Shown: positions 27,489 through 36,392 of the stretch, one piece after another | Layout: the number at the start of each line of letters is the position of its first letter | Position numbering within the stretch: the first letter of the stretch is position 1 | DNA from: Nonomuraea spiralis | GTDB taxonomy: Bacteria > Actinomycetota > Actinomycetes > Streptosporangiales > Streptosporangiaceae | Length of the DNA stretch: 64,000 nt | Reading direction: 5' to 3' | NCBI RefSeq assembly: GCF_014648435.1 | Contig: NZ_BMRC01000004.1 | Coordinates: forward strand, 248,001-312,000 | Notes under the pieces: model-generated | Database searches by the model: none | What the model was told of the DNA's origin: nothing | The model's input: only the letters and a program-made list of their open reading frames with translations | Translations under genes and position numbers: made by a program

Positions 27489-27575
27489 GGAGGGTTCGCA
27501 TAGTGGACGAGTGCAGCCGCCTTGAAAGCGGCCAGGTCAGCGATGGCCTCGTGGGTTCGAATCCCACACCCTCCG
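27489..27575 (+). tRNA. tRNA-Ser(TGA)
   Basis: A class II tRNA of 87 nt. The acceptor GGAGGGT pairs with ACCCTCC, the anticodon stem GCCGC/GCGGC encloses loop CTTGAAA (anticodon TGA), a long variable arm follows, and the T arm is GTGGG-TTCGAAT-CCCAC. Discriminator G is at 27575. CCA is not encoded. Confidence 0.96.
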
Positions 27576-27576
27576 C

Positions 27577-29622
27577 TCACTCGCGCACCCCCGCGAACCC
27601 GTCGCCCACGCTGGCGGCGAGCTGCAGGTAGGACTCCCTGGTCGCCTCCTGGAGGCGGTCGAGGTCGATCTCCGCGCCCTCCTCCAGATGCGGGTCGTAC
27701 GGCACCCGGATCACCGCGCGGCACCTGGCGGCGAAATGGGCCTCCAGCTTTCTGATGTCCACCGCCGACTTCGATCGCGGCCGGACGCTGCACAACACCA
27801 CGGTCGCGTTCTTCACCAGGTCGGCGTAGTGGTGGGCCTCCAGCCAGTCGAGGGTGGCCGAGGCCGCCCTGGCGCCGTCCACGGAGGGGCTGCTGACCAG
27901 CACGATCTGGTCGGCGAGCCCGAGCACGCCGCCCATGGCGGAGTGGAGCAGGCCGGTGCCGCAGTCGGTGATGCAGATGGAGTAGAAGTTCTCCAGCACC
28001 TGCGAGACGGCCTGGTAGTCGGAGCCGCTGAACGCCTCGGAGACCGACGGGTCGCGGTCGGAGGCCAGCACCTCCAGCCGCGAGGGTGCCTGCGAGGTGA
28101 ACGCCCTGATGTCCACGTACCGCTTGACCTGGTCGCGCTCGTTGAGCAGGTCGCGGACGGTGGCCGAGGTCTCCAGCACCAGCTTGTCGGACAGCGTGCC
28201 CCTGTCGGGGTTGGCGTCCACGGCGATGACGCGGTCGCCGCGCATCTGCGCGAGCGTCGCGCCGAGGCCGACCGTGGTCGTGGTCTTGCCCACACCGCCC
28301 TTCAGGCTCAGTACGGCCACGCGGTGGTGCCCGGTGGTCACGGGGGTGCGCGCCCTGGTCACCAGCTCGCGGCGGCGGCGTACCTCCGGCGCCTCGCCCG
28401 GCTTGATCCAGCCGCCGGACGCCTTGTAGACCAGCCGCCGCCAGCCCTTGGCGGGCGCGTTGCGCCTGCCGCGCAGCAGCGACTCGGGGTCGAGGCTGTC
28501 GGCGGTCGGCCTGCCGGTGAGCGGCGGCCTCGGGGGCGCGGTGAACACGGGGATCGGCGCCGGACGGCGATGCCGCTCGCGCGGGGGCGGGATCTCGCGC
28601 TCGGCCGGCCGCCACTCCTGGCGGTCGCTCCACTGCGGACGCTCGTCCCGCGCGGCCTCCCTGGGCGCGGGGCCGGCCGCGAAGGGAGGGTCGATCCTGG
28701 GGGCGGTGTCGGCCTGGAAGGCGAGGTCGATCCTGGGCCCGGGCTCGGGCTTGGGGTCGGACGGCAGTGCGAGGTCGGACGGCAGTGCGGGGTCGGACGG
28801 CGGTGCGGGGTCGGTGTGCACGGGGTCGGGCCACTGGAGGCGGCCCTCCCGGAAGGAGCTTTCCGACCATTGCGGCCGTTCGTCCCAGCGCGGACGCTCG
28901 TCGGCCGTCTCCTCCTCCACCGTCGCCCGCTCATCCGGCTCGGGGTCCGGTTCGGTACGGGCCGGCTCGCCGAACGCCTTGGGCAGCTCGGTGATCATCG
29001 GCAACGTCTCGCCGGACGGCTGCTCGGTGGGCAGCGACCAATCGGCGAGGGACGGCCAGCCGGGTTCCTCGGCCTCCTCGGCGTCCTCCGCGCTCTTCGT
29101 CGCGTCCTTCTCCGTGCCCCTCTCCGTGCCCTTCGCCGCGCTCTCGGCCGGCTCGGGCGACGTCGTGAACGGCTGCTCCGGCGGCGTGAACGACAACGAG
29201 TAGCTGTCGGTGTCGTCAGGGCGCGGCAGCGGCTTGAGCGGTGCCAGGAAGGGATCGTCGGAACGTCCCAGGCTCGCGGGCGGCACGGCGGGCTCGCCCG
29301 CGGCGCTCTCCTGCCCCGTACCGCTCTCCTGCGTGCCGACCCGGTCCAGCCACTCCCCGGCCTCGCTCTCCTCCGCGGGCAGCTCCTCGGCCGCCGCGGA
29401 GCCGTACACGGAGTCGACGGCGGCGCGGAACAGCGGCGGGGTCGGTGTGTCGTGCTGGGCCGGGACGAGCGACCAGGGGTCCTTGGGGTACGGCGAGGCG
29501 ACCGGCTCGTCCGCGGCCGCGATCGGGGCTCCGACGGAGACGGGGGTCTCCTCCGTCTCCTTGATCGCGTCCAGCCAGGCCAGCTGTTCCTCGAGAGATT
29601 CTTCTCGATCGTGTCTTGCCAC
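27577..29622 (-). CDS. EspI-like MinD/ParA-family ATPase
   Basis: A 681-residue protein. The first ~420 residues are acidic, Pro/Glu-rich and disordered, with repeats such as DPALPSDLALPSD. The C-terminal ~260 residues are a deviant-Walker ATPase: VLSLKGGVGKTTTTVGLGA (Walker A with the leading Lys), VDANPDRGTLSDKL and ITDCGTGLLHSAM. This layout matches EspI and related ATPases associated with type VII secretion. No eccC, esx or mycosin gene lies nearby, so that link is by family only. Its stop is two bases from the tRNA-Ser 3' end. Confidence 0.88.
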   Translation of the reverse strand: MARHDREESLEEQLAWLDAIKETEETPVSVGAPIAAADEPVASPYPKDPWSLVPAQHDTPTPPLFRAAVDSVYGSAAAEELPAEESEAGEWLDRVGTQESGTGQESAAGEPAVPPASLGRSDDPFLAPLKPLPRPDDTDSYSLSFTPPEQPFTTSPEPAESAAKGTERGTEKDATKSAEDAEEAEEPGWPSLADWSLPTEQPSGETLPMITELPKAFGEPARTEPDPEPDERATVEEETADERPRWDERPQWSESSFREGRLQWPDPVHTDPAPPSDPALPSDLALPSDPKPEPGPRIDLAFQADTAPRIDPPFAAGPAPREAARDERPQWSDRQEWRPAEREIPPPRERHRRPAPIPVFTAPPRPPLTGRPTADSLDPESLLRGRRNAPAKGWRRLVYKASGGWIKPGEAPEVRRRRELVTRARTPVTTGHHRVAVLSLKGGVGKTTTTVGLGATLAQMRGDRVIAVDANPDRGTLSDKLVLETSATVRDLLNERDQVKRYVDIRAFTSQAPSRLEVLASDRDPSVSEAFSGSDYQAVSQVLENFYSICITDCGTGLLHSAMGGVLGLADQIVLVSSPSVDGARAASATLDWLEAHHYADLVKNATVVLCSVRPRSKSAVDIRKLEAHFAARCRAVIRVPYDPHLEEGAEIDLDRLQEATRESYLQLAASVGDGFAGVRE

Positions 29623-29736
29623 CGTGTTCCCCCTCGGGTGGGTCTAAAGGGGCAGCAAATACTTTGCAGATTAACGCCACGCGTTCCTGCGCAGCTCGGC
29701 AACCCACAACTTCTTTGCCCCGCTACCGTGGATCGC

Positions 29737-30693
29737 ATGCGAGCCATTGAGATCACCGCGCCGGGCGGACCCGAGGTCCTGGAGTGGCACGAGGTGCCCG
29801 ATCCGTCCGTCGGGCCGGGGGACGTGCTCATCGACGTGGCCGCCTCGGCGGTGAACCGCGCCGACGTCCACCAGCGGAGGGGCTTCTACGACCCGCCTCC
29901 CGGCGCGCCCCTGTACCCGGGGCTGGAGGTGTCGGGCGTGGTGGCCGCGGTGGGGGCGGACGTCGAGCAGTTCAAGGCCGGTGACGAGGTGTGCGCGCTG
30001 CTCGCGGGCGGCGGTTACGCCGAGCGCGTGGCGGTGCCCTGGCAGCAGGTCATGCCGGTGCCCGAGGGGCTGCCGCTGGCCGAGGCCGCCGCGCTGCCCG
30101 AGGTGGCCTGCACGGTGTGGTCGAACGTGTTCATGATCGGCCGGCTGCGCCGCGGCGAGACGCTGCTGGTGCACGGCGGGGCCAGCGGCATCGGCACGTT
30201 CGCGGTGCAGCTCGCCAAGGCGCTCGGCTCGCGGGTGGCGGCCACGGTCGGCTCGGAGGCGAAGGCCGAGCAGGTCAGGAAGCTGGGCGCGGACGAGGTC
30301 GTCAACTACCGCGAGGAGGACTTCGCCGACAGGGTGGAGGCCGACGTGATCCTCGACATCATGGGCGCCAAATACCTGGCGGGCAACGTCCGGGCGCTGC
30401 GGACCGGCGGCCGGCTGGTGATCATCGGCCTCCAGGGCGGCGGGAAGGCCGAACTCGACCTCGGCGCGCTGCTGACCAAGCGCGCGACCGTCCACGGCAC
30501 CACGCTGCGCTCGCGTCCGGTCGACGAGAAGGGCGTCATCGTCCGCAGCGTCGTGGACAACGTGTGGCCCCTGGTCGAGGCGGGCGCCGTACGTCCCGTC
30601 GTGTACGCGAAGGTGCCCATGTCCCAGGCGGCCGATGCACACCGAATGTTGGATTCGGGAGAGCACGTCGGCAAGATCCTGCTAGTACGGTGA
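29737..30693 (+). CDS. Quinone oxidoreductase (MDR superfamily)
   Basis: A 318-residue NAD(P)H:quinone oxidoreductase of the zinc-free medium-chain dehydrogenase type. It has the substrate-domain motif VNRADVHQRRGFYDPPPG, GLEVSGVVAAVG, and the nucleotide-binding motif LLVHGGASGIGTFAVQLAKALG with the quinone-oxidoreductase AxxGxxG form. The protein ends HVGKILLVR, as in this family. The ATG at 29737 is used. It is followed after 5 bp by the proteasome-activator gene. Confidence 0.93.
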   Translation: MRAIEITAPGGPEVLEWHEVPDPSVGPGDVLIDVAASAVNRADVHQRRGFYDPPPGAPLYPGLEVSGVVAAVGADVEQFKAGDEVCALLAGGGYAERVAVPWQQVMPVPEGLPLAEAAALPEVACTVWSNVFMIGRLRRGETLLVHGGASGIGTFAVQLAKALGSRVAATVGSEAKAEQVRKLGADEVVNYREEDFADRVEADVILDIMGAKYLAGNVRALRTGGRLVIIGLQGGGKAELDLGALLTKRATVHGTTLRSRPVDEKGVIVRSVVDNVWPLVEAGAVRPVVYAKVPMSQAADAHRMLDSGEHVGKILLVR

Positions 30694-30698
30694 GTGTT

Positions 30699-31214
30699 AT
30701 GAATGCTGAGGACAACAACACCCCTCACATCGTGGTGGTGGGCCCCGACTTCCAAGGTCAGGGCGATAGCGGTGACGAAGAGCGCTCGGTGACCAACCTG
30801 GTCGAGCAGCCTGCCAAGGTGATGCGGATCGGCAGCATGATCAGGCAGCTTCTTGAGGAGGTCCGTGCGGCCCCGCTCGACGAGGCCAGCCGCAAGCGTT
30901 TGAAGGAGATCCACGAGTCCTCCATCAAGGAGCTTGAGGACGGTTTGGCGCCCGAGCTGGTCGACGAGCTGGAGCGACTGTCGCTCCCGTTCACCGACGA
31001 CAACGGCGTCCCGCCCAGCGAGGCCGAGCTGCGCATCGCGCACGCCCAGCTCGTGGGCTGGCTGGAGGGTTTGTTCCACGGTATCCAGACCACCCTGTTC
31101 GCCCAGCAGATGGCCGCACGGGCGCAGCTGGAGCAGATGCGCAGGGCGCTGCCCGGCGTGCCGCAGGGTGACGAGGGCCACCGGCCGCCGAGCGGGTCGG
31201 GCCCCTACCTGTAG
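30699..31214 (+). CDS. bpa: Bacterial proteasome activator Bpa/PafE
   Basis: A 171-residue DUF2587 protein. Bpa forms a dodecameric ring that opens the actinobacterial 20S proteasome without ATP. A disordered N-terminus (IVVVGPDFQGQGDSGDEERS) precedes the four-helix body (VMRIGSMIRQLLEEVRAAP; ARAQLEQMRRALPG). The C-terminal tail ends GPYL, with the penultimate Tyr of the HbYX-like gate-opening motif; M. tuberculosis Bpa ends GQYL. The proteasome genes are not in this window. The 3' end overlaps the HAD phosphatase gene by 10 bp, tail to tail. Confidence 0.95.
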   Translation: MNAEDNNTPHIVVVGPDFQGQGDSGDEERSVTNLVEQPAKVMRIGSMIRQLLEEVRAAPLDEASRKRLKEIHESSIKELEDGLAPELVDELERLSLPFTDDNGVPPSEAELRIAHAQLVGWLEGLFHGIQTTLFAQQMAARAQLEQMRRALPGVPQGDEGHRPPSGSGPYL

Positions 31215-32011
31215 AGCCGTTCCAGCACCTGAGCGACGCCGTCCTCGTCGTTGGACGCGGTCACGTGATCGACCGCCGCCAGCACGTCGGGATGGGCGTT
31301 CGCGACGGCGTACGACGTGCCTGCCCAGCTCAGCATGGGCAGGTCGTTCGGCATGTCCCCGAAGGCGATCACTTCGGCGGGCCTGACCTCGTGCCTGCCG
31401 GCCAGCGTGGCCAGCGCCGTGGCCTTCGTCACGCCCTGGGCGCTCATCTCGACCAGTCCGCCATGGCTGGAATGGGTCGCGGTCACCAGATGCCCCACCA
31501 GGTCGTGCACGGTCGCGTGCAGTTCGTCGGCGTTCATGTCCGGATGCAGGGCCAGCAACTTGGCGCAGGGTCGGTCAGTCAGTGCGTCCCGGTCAATCCG
31601 GACGACGCCGATGCCCTTGCGATCCAGCCCGCCCAGCCGGAAATCGGACTCATGCGCAAAACCACCTTCATACTCGACCGAAAATGCGAGATCGGACACG
31701 TTCGCTCGTAGCTGAGCGACGACTTCCGCGAGTACGTCGACGTCGATCAGGTGAGATTCAACTATCCGTTCGGTATGGAGATCGTAGATCAGTGCGCCGT
31801 TGGCGCAGATGGCCAGGCCACGGTGCCGTACGGCCCCCGCCACCCCGCCCATCCACCGGGGCGGACGTCCGGTCACGAAGATGAGCACGGCCCCGGATTC
31901 CTCGACTTTCGCGAAGGCCGCAGCCGTCCGGGGAGACACGGTTCCGTCGGCGCGCAGGGCGGTGCCGTCGAGGTCGGTGGCCACAAGACGCGGCGAAGGA
32001 AGGCTCTGCAT
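31205..32011 (-). CDS. HAD-superfamily phosphatase (Cof type)
   Basis: A 268-residue HAD hydrolase. Motif I is ATDLDGTAL with the nucleophilic Asp, motif II FVTGRPPRWM, motif III a Lys in VTKATAL, and motif IV VIAFGDMPNDLPML. The large C2B cap of Cof-type sugar or nucleotide phosphatases lies between them. The substrate is unknown. Confidence 0.95.
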   Translation of the reverse strand: MQSLPSPRLVATDLDGTALRADGTVSPRTAAAFAKVEESGAVLIFVTGRPPRWMGGVAGAVRHRGLAICANGALIYDLHTERIVESHLIDVDVLAEVVAQLRANVSDLAFSVEYEGGFAHESDFRLGGLDRKGIGVVRIDRDALTDRPCAKLLALHPDMNADELHATVHDLVGHLVTATHSSHGGLVEMSAQGVTKATALATLAGRHEVRPAEVIAFGDMPNDLPMLSWAGTSYAVANAHPDVLAAVDHVTASNDEDGVAQVLERLYR

Positions 32012-32182
32012 AACAGGTTCCAGTTTGCCCGGTGATGCCGCCTGACAGAAATCTTCGTAGGGACGGGAACACCAACGCGCCAGAATGGTGTTAGATGTGA
32101 TGGCGTTGTATTAGCTGATCCCGTAGTGAAAACCAGCATGACTTTGTCTGAGCCACCCCGGGTGCTTGCTGTACGACACACC

Positions 32183-32205
32183 GGGATCCACGAGGTGTGG
32201 ATCCC
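32183..32205 (+). promoter_or_regulatory. Hairpin in the cold-shock gene leader
   Basis: GGGATCCAC (32183-32191) pairs perfectly with GTGGATCCC (32197-32205) over a five-base loop. It lies 29 bp before the cold-shock start and just upstream of the purine-rich ribosome-binding site GAGGGAGAG (32221-32229). A role as RNA thermosensor or stability element is possible. Confidence 0.7.
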
Positions 32206-32234
32206 ATAGATTCACATCCTGAGGGAGAGCTTTT

Positions 32235-32438
32235 ATGGCTCAGGGAACCGTCAAGTGGTTCAACGCCGAGAAGGGCTTCGGCTTCATCGCCCCGGACGGC
32301 GGTGCGCCGGACGTGTTCGTGCACTTCTCCGAGATCGTCGGCAACGGCTACCGCAGCCTTGAAGACGGCCAGCGGGTCGAGTTCGAGATCACGCAGGGAC
32401 AGAAGGGGCCGCAGGCCTCCCAGGTCCGTGCCCTCTGA
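32235..32438 (+). CDS. Cold-shock protein (CspA family)
   Basis: A 67-residue single cold-shock domain that binds single-stranded RNA and DNA. RNP1 is KGFGFIAPD and RNP2 is VFVHFSEI. It starts [17 protein letters not shown], as in streptomycete CspA-like proteins. A strong ribosome-binding site and a long leader with a hairpin precede it, and a terminator follows. Confidence 0.98.
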   Translation: MAQGTVKWFNAEKGFGFIAPDGGAPDVFVHFSEIVGNGYRSLEDGQRVEFEITQGQKGPQASQVRAL

Positions 32439-32460
32439 CCTGTAGTTCGTAGTTCGCAAG

Positions 32461-32498
32461 AAGACCGGGGTCCGCATTCCAGCGGCCTCCGGTCTTTT
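32461..32498 (+). terminator. Rho-independent terminator after cold-shock gene
   Basis: AAGACCGG (32461-32468) pairs with CCGGTCTT (32489-32496) and is followed by TT. A secondary pairing of flanking G/C bases extends the stem. It lies 22 bp after the stop. Confidence 0.88.
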
Positions 32499-32547
32499 GC
32501 TTGTCAGGCCACGGGGATACCTGCGCGGGCTTGTCAGGCCACGTGGA
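32499..32547. repeat. 30-bp-spaced duplication at the ilvC 3' end
   Basis: GCTTGTCAGGCCACG plus three or four matching bases occurs at 32499 and again at 32529. On the minus strand this repeats the last codons and stop (IHVA-stop, then IPVA-stop in the same frame ten codons later). It looks like a small tandem duplication of the gene end. Confidence 0.8.
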
Positions 32548-33991
32548 TGTCCACCGATGGGCGCAGGCGGGCCGCCGCCGCCAGAGCCTCGTGCACGGGG
32601 TGATCGGTGAAACCGTTCACCTCCTGGCCCGCCGGCTTGGCGGGGAAGGCGAGCTGCTCGTAGGCCGCCTGGAAACGCGGCCCCCACCGCCGCGCCCCCA
32701 GCCGCGCCGTACGCGAGCAGTTGTCCACCATGTACGCCACGTCCCGCGCGTGCATGTACGGCAGCAGCGAGTCCACGGCCTCGATCACCGACTCGTTGAC
32801 GATCTCCGACCACGGGTGCCCGCGCTCGGCGAACTCGTCCACCTGCGCCATCATCGTGGCCACGAACATCCCGGCGGTGAAGGGATCAACGGGCAGCGTG
32901 CGCTCGCCGCGCCTGGCCCGGACCGCGTCCCCGGCCGCCCACATGGGCGAGCCGCCGATCCCGCTCATCGGCCGCGAGGCCAGCCGCCGTTCGGCGAGGA
33001 TGACGCTGCGCAGCTCGGTTCCGTCGGCGACCTCGTCGTAAATCTCGGCGACCAGGTCGCGGGCCGGGCCGTACGCGGCGTGGTAGGCGCGGTCGAAGGT
33101 GTCGCGCCCGTCCGGGTCGAGGCGTTCGCGGACCGCGCGCAGGCCGTCGGCCGAGATGGTACGCGCGATGGGGCCGGTGATGTTCTCGCACGATCGCTCG
33201 TACGCGGTGACGGGGTCGTCCCCTTCGAGCCTGTAATGGCCGTACAGGGCCTCCACAAGGCCGTGTACGGCCCCCAGCAGGATCGCCCGCTCTCCCACGA
33301 TGTCCGACATGTACTCGCGCTCCAGGGACGTCTGGAACGTGTACGGCGAGCCGAGCGCCACCGACCAGGCGAGGGCGCGGTCCACCGCCCGGCCGTCCGG
33401 GTCGGCGTGTACGGCGAAGCTGCTGTTGATGCCCGCGCCGTTGACCTCGGCGCCCTGCTCGTAGAGGCGGCGGACGGAGTCGCCCATGCCCTTGGGGCAG
33501 ACCGCGATGACGCCGTGCCCGTCGGGGAACGTGCCGCCGGTGGCGCGCAGGTGGCCGAGCAGGAAGCCGTGCGACAGGCCGATCGTGGCGCCGGGCCGCA
33601 GGGCGGCGAAGATCTCCTCGTGGTGCGCGGCCAGGGCGGCGTCCGCGATGAGCAGGATGACCAGGTCGCTCTCCGCCACGACGTCGAGCCAGTCGCCGAG
33701 GGTGCCGTCCTGCTCGGTGAAGCCGTGGGCACGCGCGTCGGCGGCCGAGGCCGAGCCGGGACGCAGCCCCACGCTGACCCGGATGCCGGTGCCGGCCAGC
33801 GAGTCGCGCAGGTTGCGGCTCTGGGCGCGGGCCTGCGGCCCCCAGCCGATCACCCCGATCCTGCGCACGCCCCCGAAGGCTTCGGGCAGCAGCGGGAACA
33901 GGTGCCGGCCGCCACGCAGGATCGTCTCCGTGCCGCCGGGGACGTCCATCGTCTCGGTCTCGAACACCGCGGAGGTGAAGGAATTGCTCAT
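32534..33991 (-). CDS. ilvC: Ketol-acid reductoisomerase, long (class II-like) form
   Basis: A 485-residue enzyme of branched-chain amino acid synthesis that isomerises and reduces acetohydroxy acids with NADPH. The Rossmann motif is IGVIGWGPQARAQSRNLRDS. Later motifs are GLSHGFLLGHL, VAVCPKGMG-like VIAVCPKGMGDSVRRLY and SDIVGERAILLGAVHG with Asp/Glu metal ligands. Length and order match the ~490-residue E. coli type rather than the ~340-residue form normal in actinomycete ilvBNC operons, so it may be a second isozyme. It is divergent from an IlvY-like regulator. Confidence 0.9.
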   Translation of the reverse strand: MSNSFTSAVFETETMDVPGGTETILRGGRHLFPLLPEAFGGVRRIGVIGWGPQARAQSRNLRDSLAGTGIRVSVGLRPGSASAADARAHGFTEQDGTLGDWLDVVAESDLVILLIADAALAAHHEEIFAALRPGATIGLSHGFLLGHLRATGGTFPDGHGVIAVCPKGMGDSVRRLYEQGAEVNGAGINSSFAVHADPDGRAVDRALAWSVALGSPYTFQTSLEREYMSDIVGERAILLGAVHGLVEALYGHYRLEGDDPVTAYERSCENITGPIARTISADGLRAVRERLDPDGRDTFDRAYHAAYGPARDLVAEIYDEVADGTELRSVILAERRLASRPMSGIGGSPMWAAGDAVRARRGERTLPVDPFTAGMFVATMMAQVDEFAERGHPWSEIVNESVIEAVDSLLPYMHARDVAYMVDNCSRTARLGARRWGPRFQAAYEQLAFPAKPAGQEVNGFTDHPVHEALAAAARLRPSVDIHVA

Positions 33992-34016
33992 AGCAGGAGT
34001 TGTAGGCTGAGCTGTG

Positions 34017-34037
34017 ATGTTGCGGCAAGCGCAACAT
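34017..34037. promoter_or_regulatory. Candidate IlvY-type operator between ilvC and the LysR gene
   Basis: ATGTTGCG (34017-34024) and CGCAACAT (34030-34037) form a perfect inverted repeat with five-base spacing, containing a TTGC-N7-GCAA core of LysR-type T-N11-A architecture. A further GTTGCG half-site lies near 34049. It is in the 84-bp divergent promoter region. Confidence 0.72.
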
Positions 34038-34075
34038 TCGTATCGGAGCGTTGCGAAGAATGAAAGGCGCTGGTC

Positions 34076-34918
34076 GTGGCCGATGATCGCGAGTTGCGGA
34101 TCTTCCTCCACCTGGCCCGCACACTGAACTTCGGCCGTACGAGCCTGGACTGCCACGTCAGCCCCGCCACGCTCACCCGCATGGTCCAGCGGCTTGAGTC
34201 GCGGGTGGGCCACCGGTTGCTCGACCGCGGGCCGGGCGGGGTTTCGCTCACGGCCGAGGGACACCGTTTCCGCGAGTACGCCGTCTCCGCTCTCGGCCTG
34301 TGGGACGCCTACCGGCGCGGCGATCCCGACCCGGTGGAGCTCACGGGCCGGCTGACCGTGTTCGCCACCGTGACGGCCTGCCACGCGCTGCTGCCCGACC
34401 TGCTGGCGCCGTTCCGCCGGGCCCATCCGCAGGTCCGCGTCGACCTGCGTACGGGCGACGCCGCCGCCGCGCTGGCCAGGGTCGACGAGGGCGAGGCCGA
34501 CGCCGCCGTGGCGGTCGTACCGGCACGGCTGCCGGAATCCCTGGCCAGCCGGACCGTGACGAGCACCGACCTGGTCTTCGTGACCGCGCGCGACCGCCGC
34601 GACGACGGGCTCGCCGGGCCGTTCGTCCTGCCCCGGCGCGGGCTGGTGCGGGAGGCCGCCGACCGGTGGTTCCGGGGGCGGGGGCCGTACGGGCTGGCGG
34701 CCGAGGCCGACGGGCACGAGGCGTTGCTGACGCTGGTCGCGCTGGGGTACGGCACGGGGATCGTGCCGCGCATCGTGCTGGACGCGGGGGCCGTACGCGA
34801 TCGGCTGGCGATCGTGCCCGCTGATCCGCCGCCGGCGTCCCTGTCCATCGGCCTGTGCGTGCGCCGGGCCGACCTTCGCCGGCCGCTGGTGGCCGCGCTG
34901 TGGAGTCTCACGAATTAG
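34076..34918 (+). CDS. LysR-family regulator (IlvY-like)
   Basis: A 280-residue LysR-type regulator. The N-terminal winged HTH covers residues 5-65 (FLHLARTLNFGRTSLDCHVS, LTRMVQRLESRVGHRLLDRG) and the C-terminal part is a periplasmic-binding-like effector domain (GRLTVFATVTACHALLPDLL; GYGTGIVPRIVL). The LARTLNFGR...CHVSP.TLTR sequence is typical of IlvY. Divergence from a long-form ilvC is the E. coli ilvYC arrangement. By analogy it would sense acetohydroxy acids and activate ilvC. Its GTG start is at 34076. Confidence 0.87.
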   Translation: MADDRELRIFLHLARTLNFGRTSLDCHVSPATLTRMVQRLESRVGHRLLDRGPGGVSLTAEGHRFREYAVSALGLWDAYRRGDPDPVELTGRLTVFATVTACHALLPDLLAPFRRAHPQVRVDLRTGDAAAALARVDEGEADAAVAVVPARLPESLASRTVTSTDLVFVTARDRRDDGLAGPFVLPRRGLVREAADRWFRGRGPYGLAAEADGHEALLTLVALGYGTGIVPRIVLDAGAVRDRLAIVPADPPPASLSIGLCVRRADLRRPLVAALWSLTN

Positions 34919-34973
34919 TCACGGACCGCGCCGTTGCCTGAACTTCCCTCCGTTCCGCGCCGTCCACCCGTTC

Positions 34974-36392
34974 ATGAGGTATGCGTGGTTATGTCACCCC
35001 GTGACCATGGCCGGGGTCATCGTGCTCTTGCTCAACGACCACCTGTTCAAACAGCTCTGGCCCGGCTTCCTCACCGGCAAGCTCAGTGACGTCGCCGGGC
35101 TCGTCGTGGCCCCCGCGCTGGTGGCGCTGCTCTTCCGGCGCCGCGCCGACCTGGCGGCCATCGCCCTGACCGGGCTGCTGTTCACGCTCGTGAAGACCAC
35201 GGAGACGGGCGCCGAGCTCGCCTCCCAAGCCTGGGGGCTCGTGGCCGGGCCCTCGCGCGTCCTGGCCGACCCCACGGACCTGATCGCCCTGCCCGCCCTC
35301 GCCCTGGCCTGGTGGGTACGTCGGCGCAGCGCCACGACGGACTCCCGGAAGTGGCGGATCATGGTCACCGTGCCGCTCGCCGTCCTGGCGGTGACCGCCA
35401 CGTCCGCGGCCGCCGAACCGCGGGCCGCCGTATCCGTCGAGGTGACCGGCACGGGAAAGATCGTCGTACACACGGCCGGCGACGGATCGGCCTCGCGCGT
35501 CTCCGACGACGGCGGTACGACCTGGACCGACGGGACGTTCACGTACTCGGGCGCGACGTCGATGGGCGCCCAGTGCGTGCCCGGACAGGCGACCCGCTGC
35601 TACCGCGTACGGCCGGACCGGCTGGGCGTGGAACAGTCCGACGACGGCGGCCGGGCCTGGCGACCGGCGTGGCCCCCGTCACCCGACGCCCACGAGCGGC
35701 TGACCAGGACGTACGACGAGAACGAGGTGGGCAGGCTGCGGTCGTACGACCTGGCGGTCCAGGCGCGGCCGGGCGGGCACGTCGTGATCGTCGCCAACGG
35801 CGTGGACGGCATCCTGATCCGGGACGTCTCGGGCGTGTGGCGCCGGCTCGGCTGGTCCGACACGCTCGGCACCGCGCCCGCCGCCGATTCCGCCTCCGCC
35901 TCCGACCAGGTGGACCTGGGCCCCGAGCAGGGCATCGCGCTCTTCCTGGCCGCGTGCATGCTGCTGGGCGCCGTCGGGGCCGGGATGCGCAAGTATCAGG
36001 GCGTCTACCTGGCGTCGGCGGCGGTCGGCTCGCTGGCCATGTACGCCGCGCTGGACAGCGGATCCCGGACGGTCGCGCTCGTCGACCTCACCGCCTTCTT
36101 CGGCTGGATCGTGGCGCTGGTGGCGGGCATTGTGTGCCTGGTGCTGGCCTGCGACGCCAAGGCGAAGCCGGTGAGCGCGGCGACCGGCGTGGTCGCCGCG
36201 CCCCTGGTCTACGCGACCGTCTACACGCCCTTCTACGGCTGGTCGCTCGGCACACCGGCGACCTACGGGACCGCCGTCGTGCTCGCGATCGTGTTGACGA
36301 GCGTGATCGTGCTCGCGGGCGTCACCGTCATCGCGGTCGACGCCCGCCGCCATGCCTACTTGGCCGGCTCCAGCACGTCGAGCCCCACGTAG
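34974..36392 (+). CDS. Multi-pass membrane protein with extracytoplasmic beta-repeat region
   Basis: A 472-residue protein I cannot name. About three N-terminal spans (residues 10-125) are followed by an exported region (about 150-310) with sialidase/BNR-like Asp-box strings: [11 protein letters not shown] and [12 protein letters not shown]. Five or so C-terminal spans (about 320-460) follow. Asp-box repeats usually form beta-propellers; two copies are few. The 3' end overlaps serS, on the other strand, by 37 bp. Confidence 0.72.
   Translation: MRYAWLCHPVTMAGVIVLLLNDHLFKQLWPGFLTGKLSDVAGLVVAPALVALLFRRRADLAAIALTGLLFTLVKTTETGAELASQAWGLVAGPSRVLADPTDLIALPALALAWWVRRRSATTDSRKWRIMVTVPLAVLAVTATSAAAEPRAAVSVEVTGTGKIVVHTAGDGSASRVSDDGGTTWTDGTFTYSGATSMGAQCVPGQATRCYRVRPDRLGVEQSDDGGRAWRPAWPPSPDAHERLTRTYDENEVGRLRSYDLAVQARPGGHVVIVANGVDGILIRDVSGVWRRLGWSDTLGTAPAADSASASDQVDLGPEQGIALFLAACMLLGAVGAGMRKYQGVYLASAAVGSLAMYAALDSGSRTVALVDLTAFFGWIVALVAGIVCLVLACDAKAKPVSAATGVVAAPLVYATVYTPFYGWSLGTPATYGTAVVLAIVLTSVIVLAGVTVIAVDARRHAYLAGSSTSSPT

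Noticed and set aside
27688..29736. Long plus-strand frame leading into the quinone oxidoreductase
   Set aside because: This is an antisense shadow of the EspI-like gene. The oxidoreductase starts at its own ATG (29737), which matches family length.
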